64,000 nucleotides of DNA from Mariannaea sp. PMI_226 (Eukaryota > Ascomycota > Sordariomycetes > Hypocreales > Nectriaceae), in assembly GCA_024336345.1 (NCBI GenBank), contig JANFOG010000004.1:806001-870000 (forward strand). Direction: 5' to 3'. Both the position numbers and the translations under genes were made by a program. Every line of letters starts with the position of its first letter. Within the stretch, counting starts at the first letter, position 1. The notes under the pieces were generated by a model. The model ran no database searches. It was not told the DNA's origin and saw nothing but the letters and a program-made list of their open reading frames with translations. Below are positions 24,901 to 36,075 of this stretch, piece by piece.

Positions 24901-26757
24901 CTACTAATGTAGTCAATGACCCGATTCTTTCTCAAGTCATGGGGTGTCGTGTTTTTTTTTTTCTTTCTTTTTATTTTGCTTTCTTCTCCCCTTTCTCTTC
25001 TTCCATTGTTGCATCGATCGATTTACATGCAAGACCTGGAAGCTGGTCCGATTGATCAGCGTCGCCACTCTCCAACTGGTGCCAGTAAACCCGAGTGGCC
25101 AAATTAGACACAAAAAATCCTCCGATGCTGCCGAGCATTGGCCGCGCTGGCACCGGCCCCTGGCCATAGCGGAAGAAAGAAGATAGTGCTACACTGAGGG
25201 AGACAACAGAGATGAGAGAGAGAGAGAGCTCCAGTTTGGCCACGACGTTGTGTGTACGTCACCCTTCATAACAGTACCTTCTCAGTCGCCCGTCCAGAGA
25301 GCGACATGTTCCTTTGACGTCTCCCTTGCATGACATGGCATCGGGTGTTATTCTCTTGGAATAAGTACCCATGTGGGTGCAAATGGACTAGTGCGGGATA
25401 ATATTTCATTCGTTGACGTCTTCATTTTTCAAAACTTGAGACTCAACCACAGATAGGTATTGATTTGTCCTCCACTAACAAGGAACCACCCGTGGACAGA
25501 CAGAGATGCATGGTTGCCCAAGGTACTGTGTCATAAAGAGATATTTTTAACCCAACTATTGATTGATTAACATTGATTGATATGCACGGCATCATAATAA
25601 TTACATAGGCAAAAACAAATGCACTAAAGTAGCTAAAGGCTGTACGGCACAAACTTGGCTCATAGGATGTGTTACTTTTCATCTCAGCTCAACTGGAACA
25701 AATAATGTCAACACGTGAGGTTGAGGAATGATTCTCAGCTCCGCAAGATCCCGGCTGCCCAAAGGTAACACAGGAAACTAGAAAGAACGCGGTAAAACGG
25801 ATAGGGAGGCTCTAGTCTCTGGAAATAGCAAACAATTCTCGTAAGAACCCTCGAACCGGGATTCCCACCTATGCTGCCTTGATGCGATGCCGTGATATGC
25901 ACCTCACCGTCATCCTCCCTTGGATTTTGTGAGTTTGCATCACGCCTCCTTCAAATTACCTCTTCTTGACTCTTTCTTGTTGATCCTGGTATGAGCTCGC
26001 CTCGTGACCAACTCATCCGTCCGTGCTCGAGTCGACATACATAGTATGTATTCCATGGTATTCTTCCCTTGTGTCACCATCTATTGTGTCCTCGAGATAA
26101 CTGGTGACGTGACCCTAAAAAAGGAACCCGACCAGGGGGGATCCCGGCCCTTTTCGCGTCCACAGTCTCCCACATCGGCCCCATACTTTTTAATGCCTAA
26201 AACGGACCGAGTAGGAGGCGTGTGGAAAGCAAGAAAGAAGGAGGAAGGGAAAAAAAGAAGGAAAAAAAATTCATCCAAGGTCAAAGACAAAGAGAAGGAA
26301 AATGAGGGATTGATACTATACTGTAGATGATGGGAAAAATAGGAAAAGTGAGAATGGCAAGAGCTGAGGACCAGAGAAAGCTAGACTGAAAGGGATAAAA
26401 GAGACCTATCAAAAGAGGAAAGAACGAAAGTAATATCTGGAAACACCGAACGGACCGAAACCCCCCCCAAAACTCGGCCCATACATCCCACTATCCTACG
26501 TTCGCCCGCCTCTCCCCAGTAAATCAATCGTGGTGATACCACCTTGTTTCTTATTCTCTTTCTTTGTTTTGCCTTGATCTAATTCTTCCTTTTTTTCCCT
26601 TAATCTGACCAGCCCTTAACCCCCCCCTCTTCTGGCCCGGTGACCCCCACGCTGAGGCTCCTTTGCCCACTTGCCTCGCTGCCCATCTGTTGACCACATC
26701 ATCCACCGGATCAGGAGGACCGACTGAATTTCGCCCGCACTATCACGCACACTGAGA
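18989..26757. other. 7.8-kb region without a supported gene
   Basis: No open frame here has family similarity, splice-consistent extension or coding-like composition on either strand. It holds the leader of the F-box gene (to about 19600), clusters of GTACCT/AGGTAC and TACGTA motifs (19775-19910), short GATG repeats at about 22930, and the promoter side of the gene starting at 26758. Base composition is mixed, with no uniform AT-rich decay of the kind left by RIP on old transposons, and no terminal repeats or transposase remnants were found. It may carry non-coding transcripts or distal regulatory DNA; this cannot be settled by reading. Confidence 0.6.
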
Positions 26758-27950
26758 ATGGACCCGTATTCGGGGCCTTCTCGGCCTGCCCTGCAGTCGC
26801 TACCGACCGAGGATACTCCTATCGCCTCAGATGCTCCTCTGGCAAGGTACGAGTTCAGCGGAGCGGGCACAAAGGTGCTCATGGTCGAGTGGTCGCCCGC
26901 CGCCTCAGCGCTTGTCGGTGCCGATGCCGATTCTTCCGGTGCAGCCGCATCCTCCGCCGCCGCTGCCGCCGCCCCCAATGACGACTCCGCTCCGGGTCCG
27001 GGCCCGGTATCAAGCGTCCACGCCGGAGATGGGTTGAGTGACGACGAGGCAAGCATCACTGCTGATGCCAGTGTGAGCCGTTCGTCAGCCTCAGCCTCAG
27101 CCTCGGATTCGACTTCATCCAAGTGGGAAATTTCCTGGGCAGGCAAAACGACTACTCTCCATGCTGCCGATGCCGATGTTGATACTTCGGGCAAACGACA
27201 TCCGTGGCGTCGTGTATTCTTCCTTCTTCCACCCGGTGCCTCCATTCCTGGAACCATAACCCTTACTCCCCCAGCCGGAGACTCGAGGCCAATTCTTACT
27301 ATCAAACCCCTGCCCGCCATCTTCCCCCCGGGTTTCCACGGGGAGGCTGGAGCCCGAGGTGTTCTTCACACCATCTGGGCTCGTCGTCGGTTGGCTGTCT
27401 TAGATAAGGAGATAGCCGACGAGATGCGCGTCAATGCTGAGAGCGTTGGATTAGAAATAGCTGTCGCAGAGAAGAAGTGGATTCAGGATAACTTCATCAA
27501 GACGCCACAGTCTCATCCTTATGTGCCTGCCAGGTCTAATATCTCTGGTAGACTTGGCGACAAACTCAGGGGCCTCAAGCTGGCGACTGCTCCTGCAGAC
27601 TTATTTCCTGGTGCATCTGGTGAGATACAACGGCTTCTACGCCTTTTATATTTCTTTCATTAGACTTCGCTCGCTAACAGGCACACGCAGCCAATACATT
27701 CACCACTGCTGGCAGCCAGTCTAACACACTGTCTCCTCAGCATGATGATATTGCATTCTCATCATTCTCCGCCATTAATAGCACCCCCGCTGCGGCTCCA
27801 ATGTCTCTCAACGCTGCTCTTCACAGCACATATACAGCTGCATCGGCCCCTGTTCGAATGGACTCGGAAGACACAGATGATGACCTCTTCGCGCTACCCC
27901 TTAGTCCACGGAGCCCAGACATGAAGAAAAGTCCCTTTAGTGCATTGTGA
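26758..27950 (+). CDS. conserved fungal hypothetical protein
   Basis: CDS join(26758..27619, 27691..27950), 373 aa; the intron has donor GTGAGA and acceptor ACGCAG with a CTAAC branch site. The N-terminus is Ala/Ser/Asp-rich and disordered (residues 50-125). A conserved-looking core spans about 125-225 (WEISWAGKT, WRRVFFLLPPGASIPG, IKPLPAIFPPGF, GVLHTIWARRRLAVLDKEI). It is followed by a helical segment and GRLGDKLRGLKL, which resembles an amphipathic motif. The tail is Ser-rich with SP sites (LPLSPRSP). No catalytic motif, signal peptide or membrane segment is visible. I recognise it only as the sort of protein widely conserved in Pezizomycotina without a known function. It stands alone after the long gene-free region. 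Confidence 0.8.
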
Positions 27951-28539
27951 GAGTGTGAGAGATGTAAACCTCGATAGAGTGACCCTTATCATCAGGCGGC
28001 TTGTCTCAAGGGTGCAAAATCATTATCACTCCTGAGATGCCCCTGTTGCGTTGCTACTCTCGTTGTTTTATGACCTCGTATTCTTTTTCTTAGTTCCATA
28101 TGGTATCGACCTCATCTAACTATGTTTATTAGGGATGGGGCGCCACTGCTCATGGATTTCTTTTTTTTTTTTTCCCTTTGCGATTAGTTTTGCGTTGATT
28201 GGTATTAGTTTAAAGCGACATTGTGAAATGCGATGATGAAAATGAAGGAATGATTGTGTTGGGTTTTCCTTTGTTTTTTATAGAAACGAAGAACCAAGCG
28301 CCGTAATGATGTTATACAGCGATGATAGAAAGGAGTTCCATAGCATGATACACAACATATATTCTCATCATAAGCTTCATGCTGATTCTATACTTGTCCT
28401 CGCTGGGTATTTAGTTGCTCGCTTGTCGTCAATGTAGATTTTCCGCTGGTGGAAATGGCTGGTTTACGTTATGAGATTTCTTGACACGATGGCACTCTCA
28501 ACCATCGAATCCATCCGTCGATCCATCTATCCTCTTTCT
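27951..28539. other. convergent intergenic
   Basis: 589 bp between two stop codons. It holds T-runs near 28160 and A/T-rich 3' sequence. No gene seen. Confidence 0.5.
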
Positions 28540-29423
28540 TCACCTCCAACCTCCAACTCTCCCTTCATCCCACCTCTCCTTGCGCTCCTGTCGCAAGTAG
28601 AATTGTACCTTTGCCTCCCGATACCTTCGCACCCAGTCCGTCACCTCGCGCTCAGTGGCTGGCTCTCCCTCGCCCTCACCTTCCAAAAAGCTCTCTTCCA
28701 TGGCCTGGCACACGAGCGCCTGCTCCTGCACACCCTGCGACAGTTGCTGGTATAGCGCCGAGGGCGAGAAGGGAGCCAGCGCGTGGTCCATCTCGGACTG
28801 CTTCTGGCGCCACTGGCGCTCGAGGGCGTGTGTGGATAGGAGCTGGGCTTGGGTCGCGGCACGCTGGTGTCCGAGGCGGGTTTCGAGCTCGATGAGCTGC
28901 TGGGCCAGGTCGATGTTTTCGTTGAGAGCGGCGCTGAGAGCTTGGTGCGAGGCTTTGAGAGAAGGGTGGATGGTTTCGGGAGCGTGGGTGATTGCTCTTA
29001 GTAGAGATGGGTTCGACGCTATGTCGGCGAGGTCTTGCGTTCTATGTTTGTTCACCGAGCGAAGTTGTCAGCAATTCAAAGTTCCTTCCAACTAACCATC
29101 CAACTGCACAGAACGTTGTGGTGGTAGTAATCCAGAGGGGGGAGGGACGGTAGGACGAACGATTTATCCTCGAGTATCTTCGGGAGCCATTGGTCGCCCG
29201 GGTCTGGGATGGCCTCGGGTACATCTGCCACGAAGCCAGAGTTTCGGTTCGCTCCGGCGAGACGATCGCCATCCGCCAACTGCTGCTGCGGCGGCGGAGG
29301 AGGAGGAGGATAGTGAAAGTCTGCCGACTTCGGAGTCGCAAGGCGGCTGGTTTCGTGGCTGCCGGGCTTAGGAGGAAGAACCGGAGGCGTTGCGCTCGGT
29401 GGTTCTGGTGTGTAGCTGTCCAT
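28540..29423 (-). CDS. VPS37: ESCRT-I subunit VPS37 (Mod_r domain)
   Basis: Subunit of ESCRT-I, which with Vps23 and Vps28 sorts ubiquitinated cargo into multivesicular bodies. CDS complement(join(28540..29041, 29161..29423)), 254 aa. Residues 1-75 are proline-rich (a run of seven Pro). After LPKILEDKS the intron (donor GTTCGT, 119 nt) joins TC|A to give EDKSTQDLADIASNP, the start of the Mod_r region. The rest is a long coiled helix (LNENIDLAQQLIELETRLGHQ) ending in the conserved YREAKVQFYLRQERKERW. Other nearby GT donors (29120-29135) either break phase or add a tail unlike the family. The 119-nt intron overlaps an open reading that looks coding but does not match the family. Confidence 0.88.
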
Positions 29424-30112
29424 GCTGTGACGGCCAAGAGAGGGAGGGAAGGGGGCTATGTTTTGCGAAGCTGTGAGGAGCTAGGTTAGTTTTCATGTAT
29501 GTATGTATGTATGTATGTATGAGGTGCTGCCGAGTGTGGGCTGCGTTATGAGCTATGATGTAGGTGAGAGAGTTGCGTGGGGGTGGGGAAGAGGGGCCGG
29601 CTGCCTTCAACTAGTTAAATGTAGCTGCAGGGGACTTGGAGCTTGGAAAGGAACCTAAGTAGCAGTTGATCTCCTATTCATTGGTATAGGGTAGAGTAGT
29701 GTCACAAACACCACACATTATTTATCGATCTATCATGGGCAGTTCTAGTGGCGTAATATTAATATTTATATATATATATATATATATGTACATGCGTGTA
29801 TTTCACTTGGTAAATTGATCGGGGTGTGAATTCTTTTTTACTACCAGACAAATAAAAATTGATACTTATTATCGTCACAGACCATCTGGTTAACCCCCTC
29901 TTCCTCCATCCGCCGTACTACCACAGACTATGCATGCCTTGGCCAATTTGTGCCAATCCCAATGTTTTACCCTCCAATTACCAGGCATCTACATATCTAT
30001 CAACGCCCAAGGCAGTAAACATACAACTATGTGAGCAACATTCTAGTGAAAGACCGAAAAAAAAAGCAGATCCCCATCGAGTTTCAGGTTCCAAGGAAAA
30101 GAAAGAGAGTGA
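29424..30112. repeat. intergenic with ATGT and AT microsatellites
   Basis: 689 bp between VPS37 (its promoter side) and the 3' end of NUP84. It holds a tandem ATGT repeat at about 29495-29520 and an AT dinucleotide repeat at about 29757-29788. No gene seen. Confidence 0.6.
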
Positions 30113-32996
30113 TCAGGGCTTCACCGACCACAGATCCCGTGACCATCCCATCTCCCGCAACTTCTTATTGCCAGATCCCACAGCGCGCTTCTCTCCTGTG
30201 CTGATGGCCAGGGCCTTGCTGCATGCCGCAAAGGCCTCAACCAGCTCCTTCATCCGACCAGCCGCCACAAAGACTGTGGACAGATCAGAGTTCCTCTCGG
30301 CGATGGTGGCAGCCAGCTCCATGCACTCCAGGAGGTGGTCTCGAGACAGACCTGTGCCGGCAAAGTGCAATGTGCTCACGTACGCCATAATAGTCTCGGG
30401 CAGATAGGCTTGGCGGAGCTCTCGCAACTCATCATCTCCTTCTGTTATTATGAGTTAGTCGCCCATCATCTCTTCAGTCTCGAATAGAAATGAGACTCAC
30501 CTTCAATGCCAGAAACCAACCAGTTCTGGAGAAGTGGCTGCATGCTCTCCTTGGCCACCTTGACCTGCCTGCCCACCTCGTTCCAAAACTTGCGCTCCGG
30601 ACCCCTATTAACTCGTCAGCTCTATTCACGTTATTTAGGAGTAGGAAAAAAGTAAACATACTCGATCGCAAGGGATGCCATGGATGCAACAGTCTCCATG
30701 CTATCGAGTGCTCGCACCAAGGCTTCCAGCTCGCGGAAGTTCCTTGCGTGTGAGACAACCTTCTCAGGGCTCAGGTTGGCAATGCCATTACGCTCAAGTT
30801 GCTGAGCCACAAACTGAGTATCTTCCAGCCATGCCACCTCAGACTCTGCGTCTCCAGTGAGAACACTGAGAATATCAGAGAAAGGTACTCTCTTCATCAG
30901 TTGCCGTGCGGCATTGAGATGCATATTTCCTAACGCCATTGTCAGTTTCTTTCGTCATCACATAACATCTGCAGCATAAAAAACCTACTCAAGAAAAACT
31001 TGTACACCTTAGTACCAATGGAGAAAACATCAGGCCATGTCTCGCTCACAAGCATCAACCACTCCAGGGCGCGGATAAGATACTCATGCTTGGGATCAAT
31101 GTTGTCCTCATCGTCTGCGAGGAAATCTGCCTTGACTGGTCGACCCATTTGTGAGGTGGGCGGTCCGGGAGCGATGATGCTAAATGAATTCTTCGCTGGG
31201 AAATCGCCTTTGATGTTCTTTGGCATAGAGACATCTTCATACATAAGCCAAGCTTGAGTCTTGACGAATTCCAAGACATCGATACCAGCATTTCGAATGA
31301 GCTTGAGCTGAATCAGCCGCTGTTCGGGGTCTTCCTCGGTGATGAGATTGTAACTCAGGACCTCGTAGGATCGGGAGGCTGGAAGGATTGAGCAGTACAG
31401 TGGTATTAACTCTTGGAGCCCAGCAAGGCGTAGATAGTTGGTATAGCTTGCCAAGATATTTTCCTGACCTCGCTTCCATCCGTATGGTGAATCGACAAGG
31501 CCAGTGGAGCTTGCTGTCGGGTGGTACTTCTCAAGCAGTGTGATGAGCAGATAGACGTGGGCGATAACGCGTAGTCCATGATGCTGATCTGCAGAGAAAA
31601 ACTTCTCTGTTGCAATTTGGAAGTCATTGGCCGGCAATTCATAGATTTTTGAGGGATCGTTTCTATCCCGGGTTGCAGCAAGGATCATGCCTTGCTCATA
31701 AAGATGCCGCTTCATTTCTCTCGAGATGAGCGAGGCTTGGAGCGCCTTGGTTGGCTCAATGGCCTCGTTACGGATCTGTAACTTGGATTCAAGAGCAGCC
31801 ATGAGCCGTTTCTCAACCGTCTCTGGGTCGCCGTGGAACTGGACAGCGTCGAAGGATGAAAAGGATTGGGTTAGGTTGCTAGCAACCTCAGGCGGACACT
31901 TGCCCAGAATGAAGGTGTCAAGCTGTGTACGCAGTAGAGCATTGTAGTTGGCGAACAGGAAGTCATCCCAGGTTAGGGCAATCGCCTCCACGCTAGAAAT
32001 GTCACCAGAGAGAACTCCATATACGGCTCTCTCGTAGTCATCACAGCCTCCTTGTCGTGCCAAGCCGAAGCACATGCGTCGCCAAAGCGCCAGTGATGCT
32101 GGCTCGGTCACGGATGCCAGCTGGGCGTCGTCTGATGAGAGAAGCATCGGGGAGGAAGAGACATAACGCCACATTTCTGTTCTTTCCTGGCACCATTCGC
32201 GAATGACCTCTGCGCTAGATCCCCGGCGAAGATGCTCGAAGCAGCCAAGCCAGATGGCACGCTCGAAGTATTCGTCCTGGGGCTCTAGCTTTCTGCCTTG
32301 GCGAGTCGTGGCATCGGGGTCTAGCTGAGTTACGAGGGGAGCACCGTCCGAATTAACGTGTGTGTTTGCGATGGCTGGCGACTGGCGGTCCAACAAATGA
32401 GGCCAAGCAGTAACACTTTTCCTCAATTTGATGGACGAACGTGTGTGAAGCCATCCATGAGCGATGATATCCCCTCGATCCGCATTTTGCTGTAGCTCAC
32501 GAGCGAGCTCATCGATATCTGGGCCTGAAGAAGCATTGGTTTGTAGCCATTGAATAACAGCTCGTCGCTCCATAGCTACCGGATCGCTTTCGAGGAACTC
32601 GTGAATTAGGTTATTGCCGGGAGTATTAGCAGACGCATATGTTGTGGAAGTTGCAAATCGAAGCGGTAGAAGCCGGCGAACTAGATCCCAGGTTTGGGCC
32701 TCCTTTTCGAGTTGCTTCATCTGTTTGATGGAAGCGGCGTTGTTCCCTGTCTCACCCTCATCCACATCCATGTCAACATCAAGAGATCCTTCGCGCGCGT
32801 TTCTCGGCCGCACATGGGCCAGTCTTCGCAAAGTATTCTCATAGTACTTTCGCGGGAGGTCTAGGAGCTTTTCTCGTTTCTCCGCAGCTGTGAAGAGGGG
32901 AGTCAAGCAGTCGTCCAGAGCGTTGGCGAACTCTTCGACTTCGGGACCAGCGGCGGGTCGAGGCGCGAGCCTCTGGATTTCGATGGGGAGATCCAT
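30113..32996 (-). CDS. NUP84: nucleoporin Nup84/Nup107
   Basis: Scaffold subunit of the Y (Nup84) complex of the nuclear pore. CDS complement(join(30113..30441, 30501..30604, 30662..30929, 30989..32996)), 902 aa, longer than yeast Nup84 (726) and close to Nup107-type proteins. It is all-helical. Family blocks seen are the N-terminal WDLVRRLLPLRFA, WLHTRSSIKLRKSVTAWPHLL, the FERAIWLGCFEHLRRG region, DDYERAVYGVLSGD, YTNYLRLAGLQELIPLYCSIL and LEWLMLVSETWPD near the end of exon 1. After that come three short exons with the helical tail (NAARQLMKR, FRELEALVRALDSMETV). The introns are 59, 57 and 59 nt with donors GTAGGT, GTATGT and GTGAGT. The stop is at 30113-30115. Confidence 0.93.
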
Positions 32997-33725
32997 ATTA
33001 CTTGCGAAGATGGGTTATAGATCTTCGCAAAGACTTTCGAGGCGGCGCGATTACGCAATGAGAGCGAGATGTGTTGTTGGAAGCGGATGCAATGATGTTG
33101 ACCCTAATCGGCTTGGGTGGCCGCCGGGGTCCAAGGCTCTTGCTCGTTCAGGATCGCATGTATGCCCATACGTGGGTGCAATATGGGAATCGCGGTTACT
33201 GGCGTCGTGTAAGAGGGTGGCGTCGTTTGGTCAATCGTAATAGTGAACTGGTGGAAGCTTTCGCGACCTCTTCATGCAAAACTTGCTGGGCTGTTTGTGT
33301 TTCTTTGTCTGGCGCGCCTGGAAGCTTTTCCTCTGAAACGGTACGTACCTGGGTGCCTACAGCCGGAACCTAACTTTCCCTGTTGTGATTTGATGCTCTT
33401 CGTTGGTAGTTAGCGCAGCCGCGAGTAGGCGCGCATGTTAGCGCGGGAGTTTCACAGTGTAATACAGTGCTATAAATGACTTAATCTACTGTTTTCCTTC
33501 ATTTAGGACTCCACCAGGCCGAGATTTTTGTCTTTTTTCTTCTTTTCTTCTTTATAATGTCATTTGGCATTCATATTAGAGTCTCGGAACAGGACCTTTC
33601 AATTCTTGTTCAGGTCCCAAGAGGATCTCTCGCGTGCTCAATGATCGCCTAGAAGAATTTGGCCCTCCTCTTTCTGTTGCCTGCGTTTTCCCGTACCGGC
33701 GGACACAGACGATGAGCGTCACATC
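32997..33725. promoter_or_regulatory. NUP84 promoter side / CMC4 3' side
   Basis: 729 bp between CMC4 (stop at 33726) and the NUP84 start, both on the minus strand. A T-rich run lies at about 33525-33555. No gene seen. Confidence 0.45.
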
Positions 33726-34128
33726 CTATTTTCCTCCCTCCTGGAGCTGCTTCATCTTCAGCCGCAACAGATTCGGCCTTGGACAGCTCGGGGTTGTCCC
33801 TTCGTCACCGTATCGTTCATAAAAAGCTTCGCAGCACTCGTAGAGCGCCTTTATGGCGGATTGGCACTTGGCCTCGTTGTAACCGTTACGCGTAAGGCAG
33901 CCTATGGGCATTGAGCTTAATCGGCTGGCTGGCTCAAAGGATGGGAGCTAGATATACCTTGAATGGCACACTGTAGGCCAACCAGCCAACCATGCGCAAA
34001 TCAGCCTATGAACTGTCAAGAAGGAGAGTCTTGAGGGACGAACGTACAGCGCGGGGGTGGCAAGCAGGATTGGCCTCGACATCGTCCTTTGGAGCCTTTT
34101 CGGCGCACTGCAGTGAGCTAGAGAACAT
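33726..34128 (-). CDS. CMC4: twin CX9C protein Cmc4
   Basis: Mitochondrial intermembrane-space protein imported by the Mia40/Erv1 disulfide relay. CDS complement(join(33726..33901, 33958..33970, 34048..34128)), 89 aa. The middle exon is just 13 nt and codes CAIQ plus one base. Spliced, it gives ACHPRACAIQGC, whose outer cysteines are spaced CX9C, and then CQSAIKALYEC, the second CX9C. The ending KMKQ matches the yeast Cmc4 end (LELKMKQ). The introns (77 and 56 nt) have GTACGT and GTATAT donors. The start is open to doubt. The ATG at 34126-34128 reads MFSSSLQCAEK with no extra intron. An alternative is ATG at 34156-34158 joined by a 48-nt intron (34108-34155), giving MCAEK. Confidence 0.87.
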
Positions 34129-35236
34129 CACCACTTAGGAGAACGAAATGCCTACCATTGTTTGCAGTTTTCCTTCAGCCTGCAATTGCCGGTATCAGTG
34201 GTAACACGAATGGCGCAAGAGCAGGAAGCAAATAATCCTGGAGCCCTGTTTATCAAGCCTGAAGAACGCCAATCTTTGCCACAATTTCAGCCACATGGAA
34301 TGCATAAAAGTGGCAGCCACAGTTCGTTGTAATGCTCCCCGTCAAGTTCTAGCTCTTGATGCCAAAGGTCTGCTCAAGATGTCGTCAGGGACAGGGATTC
34401 TAATCTTGCCGCTCCACAAACACAATCGAATTTAGTAGATATGAGATATTCTCTTTTTAGTTATCTTTTGCATGAGTGGCTTGATCAGCAGCCATTTCAA
34501 GCCACAACGTGGGTTGAATAAACTAACAATATGCCCGGGCTATCGCGGCAGTTTTGGACGAGCAGCACAGTATTGGTGTGTACAGTTAGTTCAGAATAGG
34601 TGATAAAAGAGCATATTGGGGTACGTAAACAGAGGGTTGCCTACAGCCTTAATATCTACGTATAGTACCTACCAAGGCATGCTTTTGCCGCCCAAAGACA
34701 TATCTACCCTAGGTACCTAATAAGTAATTGTTGCCTTCACGCTCACCGTTCAGTAGTGCACGACGACGTCCAGTGCCCAACACGCCTGTGGCTGGTGGCC
34801 GATCATCCGTGGCGCTCCCCGCCCTACTGGGCGACCTCTCTAACCTCTCCCTGGCTGTTGCGACCGGGCGTCGACACCTGGGACCGCCATCACTCTCCAT
34901 CATTCACGCACACACGCACTCTCATCCCTCCCACAGCCGAAGAAAAAGACACGAACAAAACCAAGGGCTAGTGTACCCATTCTCCTCGTTCTCCTTGTTC
35001 TCATCCTTGGCCAAATTTTCATCGAGGCGCAAAACCTCCCTGCTCTCCCCCACCGCTGCGAACCCCTCCATCTGTCGCCTCGCTCCCCCACCATCTGCAA
35101 CTCGCGGAATAAGAAATCTTTCGGTATGGTTATCGCCGACCCGAGTCTGACCTCGTACCTACGTCGCATGCTGACACTTTTATCTCTTTGCGAAGACGCC
35201 TCTCCCCCGAATCACTCATACGTAACATTCTAAACC
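34129..35236. promoter_or_regulatory. divergent promoter, CMC4 / SMT3
   Basis: 1.1 kb between opposed starts. The CMC4 side may hold its leader intron (34108-34155). GTACCT/AGGTAC motifs lie near 34660-34715. From about 34890 to 35236 the + strand is C/T-rich, typical of a strong housekeeping promoter and leader, and ends CTAAACCATG at the SUMO start. Open frames in it are low-complexity. Confidence 0.5.
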
Positions 35237-35621
35237 ATGTCTGGCGAGAACGAGAACGGCGCTCCCACCGAGCAGAGCCCCGAGCACCTCAACATCAAGG
35301 TGACGGACAACAATAACGAGGTCTTCTTCAAGATCAAGCGAAGCACCAAGCTCGAGAAGCTCATGTCTGCCTTCTGCGAACGCCAAGGAAAGGCCCTGAC
35401 CTCTGTCCGCTTCCTATTCGATGGCACACGTGTTCAGCCTTCAGACACCCCAGATGCGGTATGTTGCAGAATCGCCGTCCCTCCTCCTCATTCTTCTCTC
35501 CCCACCGCCCTTTCCGACGAAATTGAAAATAATGATGACTGACCTGACAACTATACTACAGCTGGAGATGCAAGACGGCGATACGCTTGAGGTTCATCAA
35601 GAGCAGGTCGGTGGCTGCTAG
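35237..35621 (+). CDS. SMT3: SUMO (small ubiquitin-like modifier)
   Basis: Ubiquitin-like modifier that is matured by a Ulp protease and then attached to lysines through E1 Aos1/Uba2 and E2 Ubc9. CDS join(35237..35458, 35562..35621), 93 aa; the intron is 103 nt, GTATGT...CTACAG, phase 0. The N-terminus is acidic and flexible (MSGENENGAPTEQSPEH). The beta-grasp fold follows (LNIKVTDNNNEVFFKIKRST, LMSAFCERQGK, VRFLFDGTRV, TPDALEMQDGDTLEVHQEQ). It ends GG at residues 91-92 plus a single Cys, so maturation needs removal of just one residue. The family is certain. Confidence 0.97.
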
Positions 35622-36075
35622 GTGAGAGTCGGTTGGGGCCAACGACGAAAACCAGATATCGTTCTCTGAGATAGGATGGGCTGGGTTGGCTTGTGTACAT
35701 CAAATGGTAAAGAGGAAGCTGGTTCACAGATAATTTACGACGACACTTTATTCACCACACACACGCGTGCGTCTTTTTCTTCTGCCTCAACCTCACGTGT
35801 CATCGTAGTCGCCTTCGTGCGAATGATCTAGAAGTCCAGTTGATCCCATCTGCGTGTTGTGTATGCATTACCAATCTATCCAGTCCTAACCCCAGAACCA
35901 GCCTAGCAATCTCAATAAATACAAACTTGACGCCGTCCATTCCATCGACAAAAGCAGCCAAAAAGGTCTTCTTTTTACTTATACATTAATCCAACGCTCC
36001 CTGCAAGCCCAAAGAACACCAAACATGCAATTCGAAGCCAAAAGCCAAGTCATCAAAAAAACACACACACAAAAT
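35622..36075. other. convergent intergenic
   Basis: 454 bp between SMT3 and the LIM gene, with CA repeats near 35755-35765 and 36060-36070. No gene seen. Confidence 0.5.

Noticed and set aside
26616..27320. 234-codon open frame on the minus strand
   Set aside because: Antisense to the Ala/Ser-rich gene at 26758; composition mirrors its repeats.
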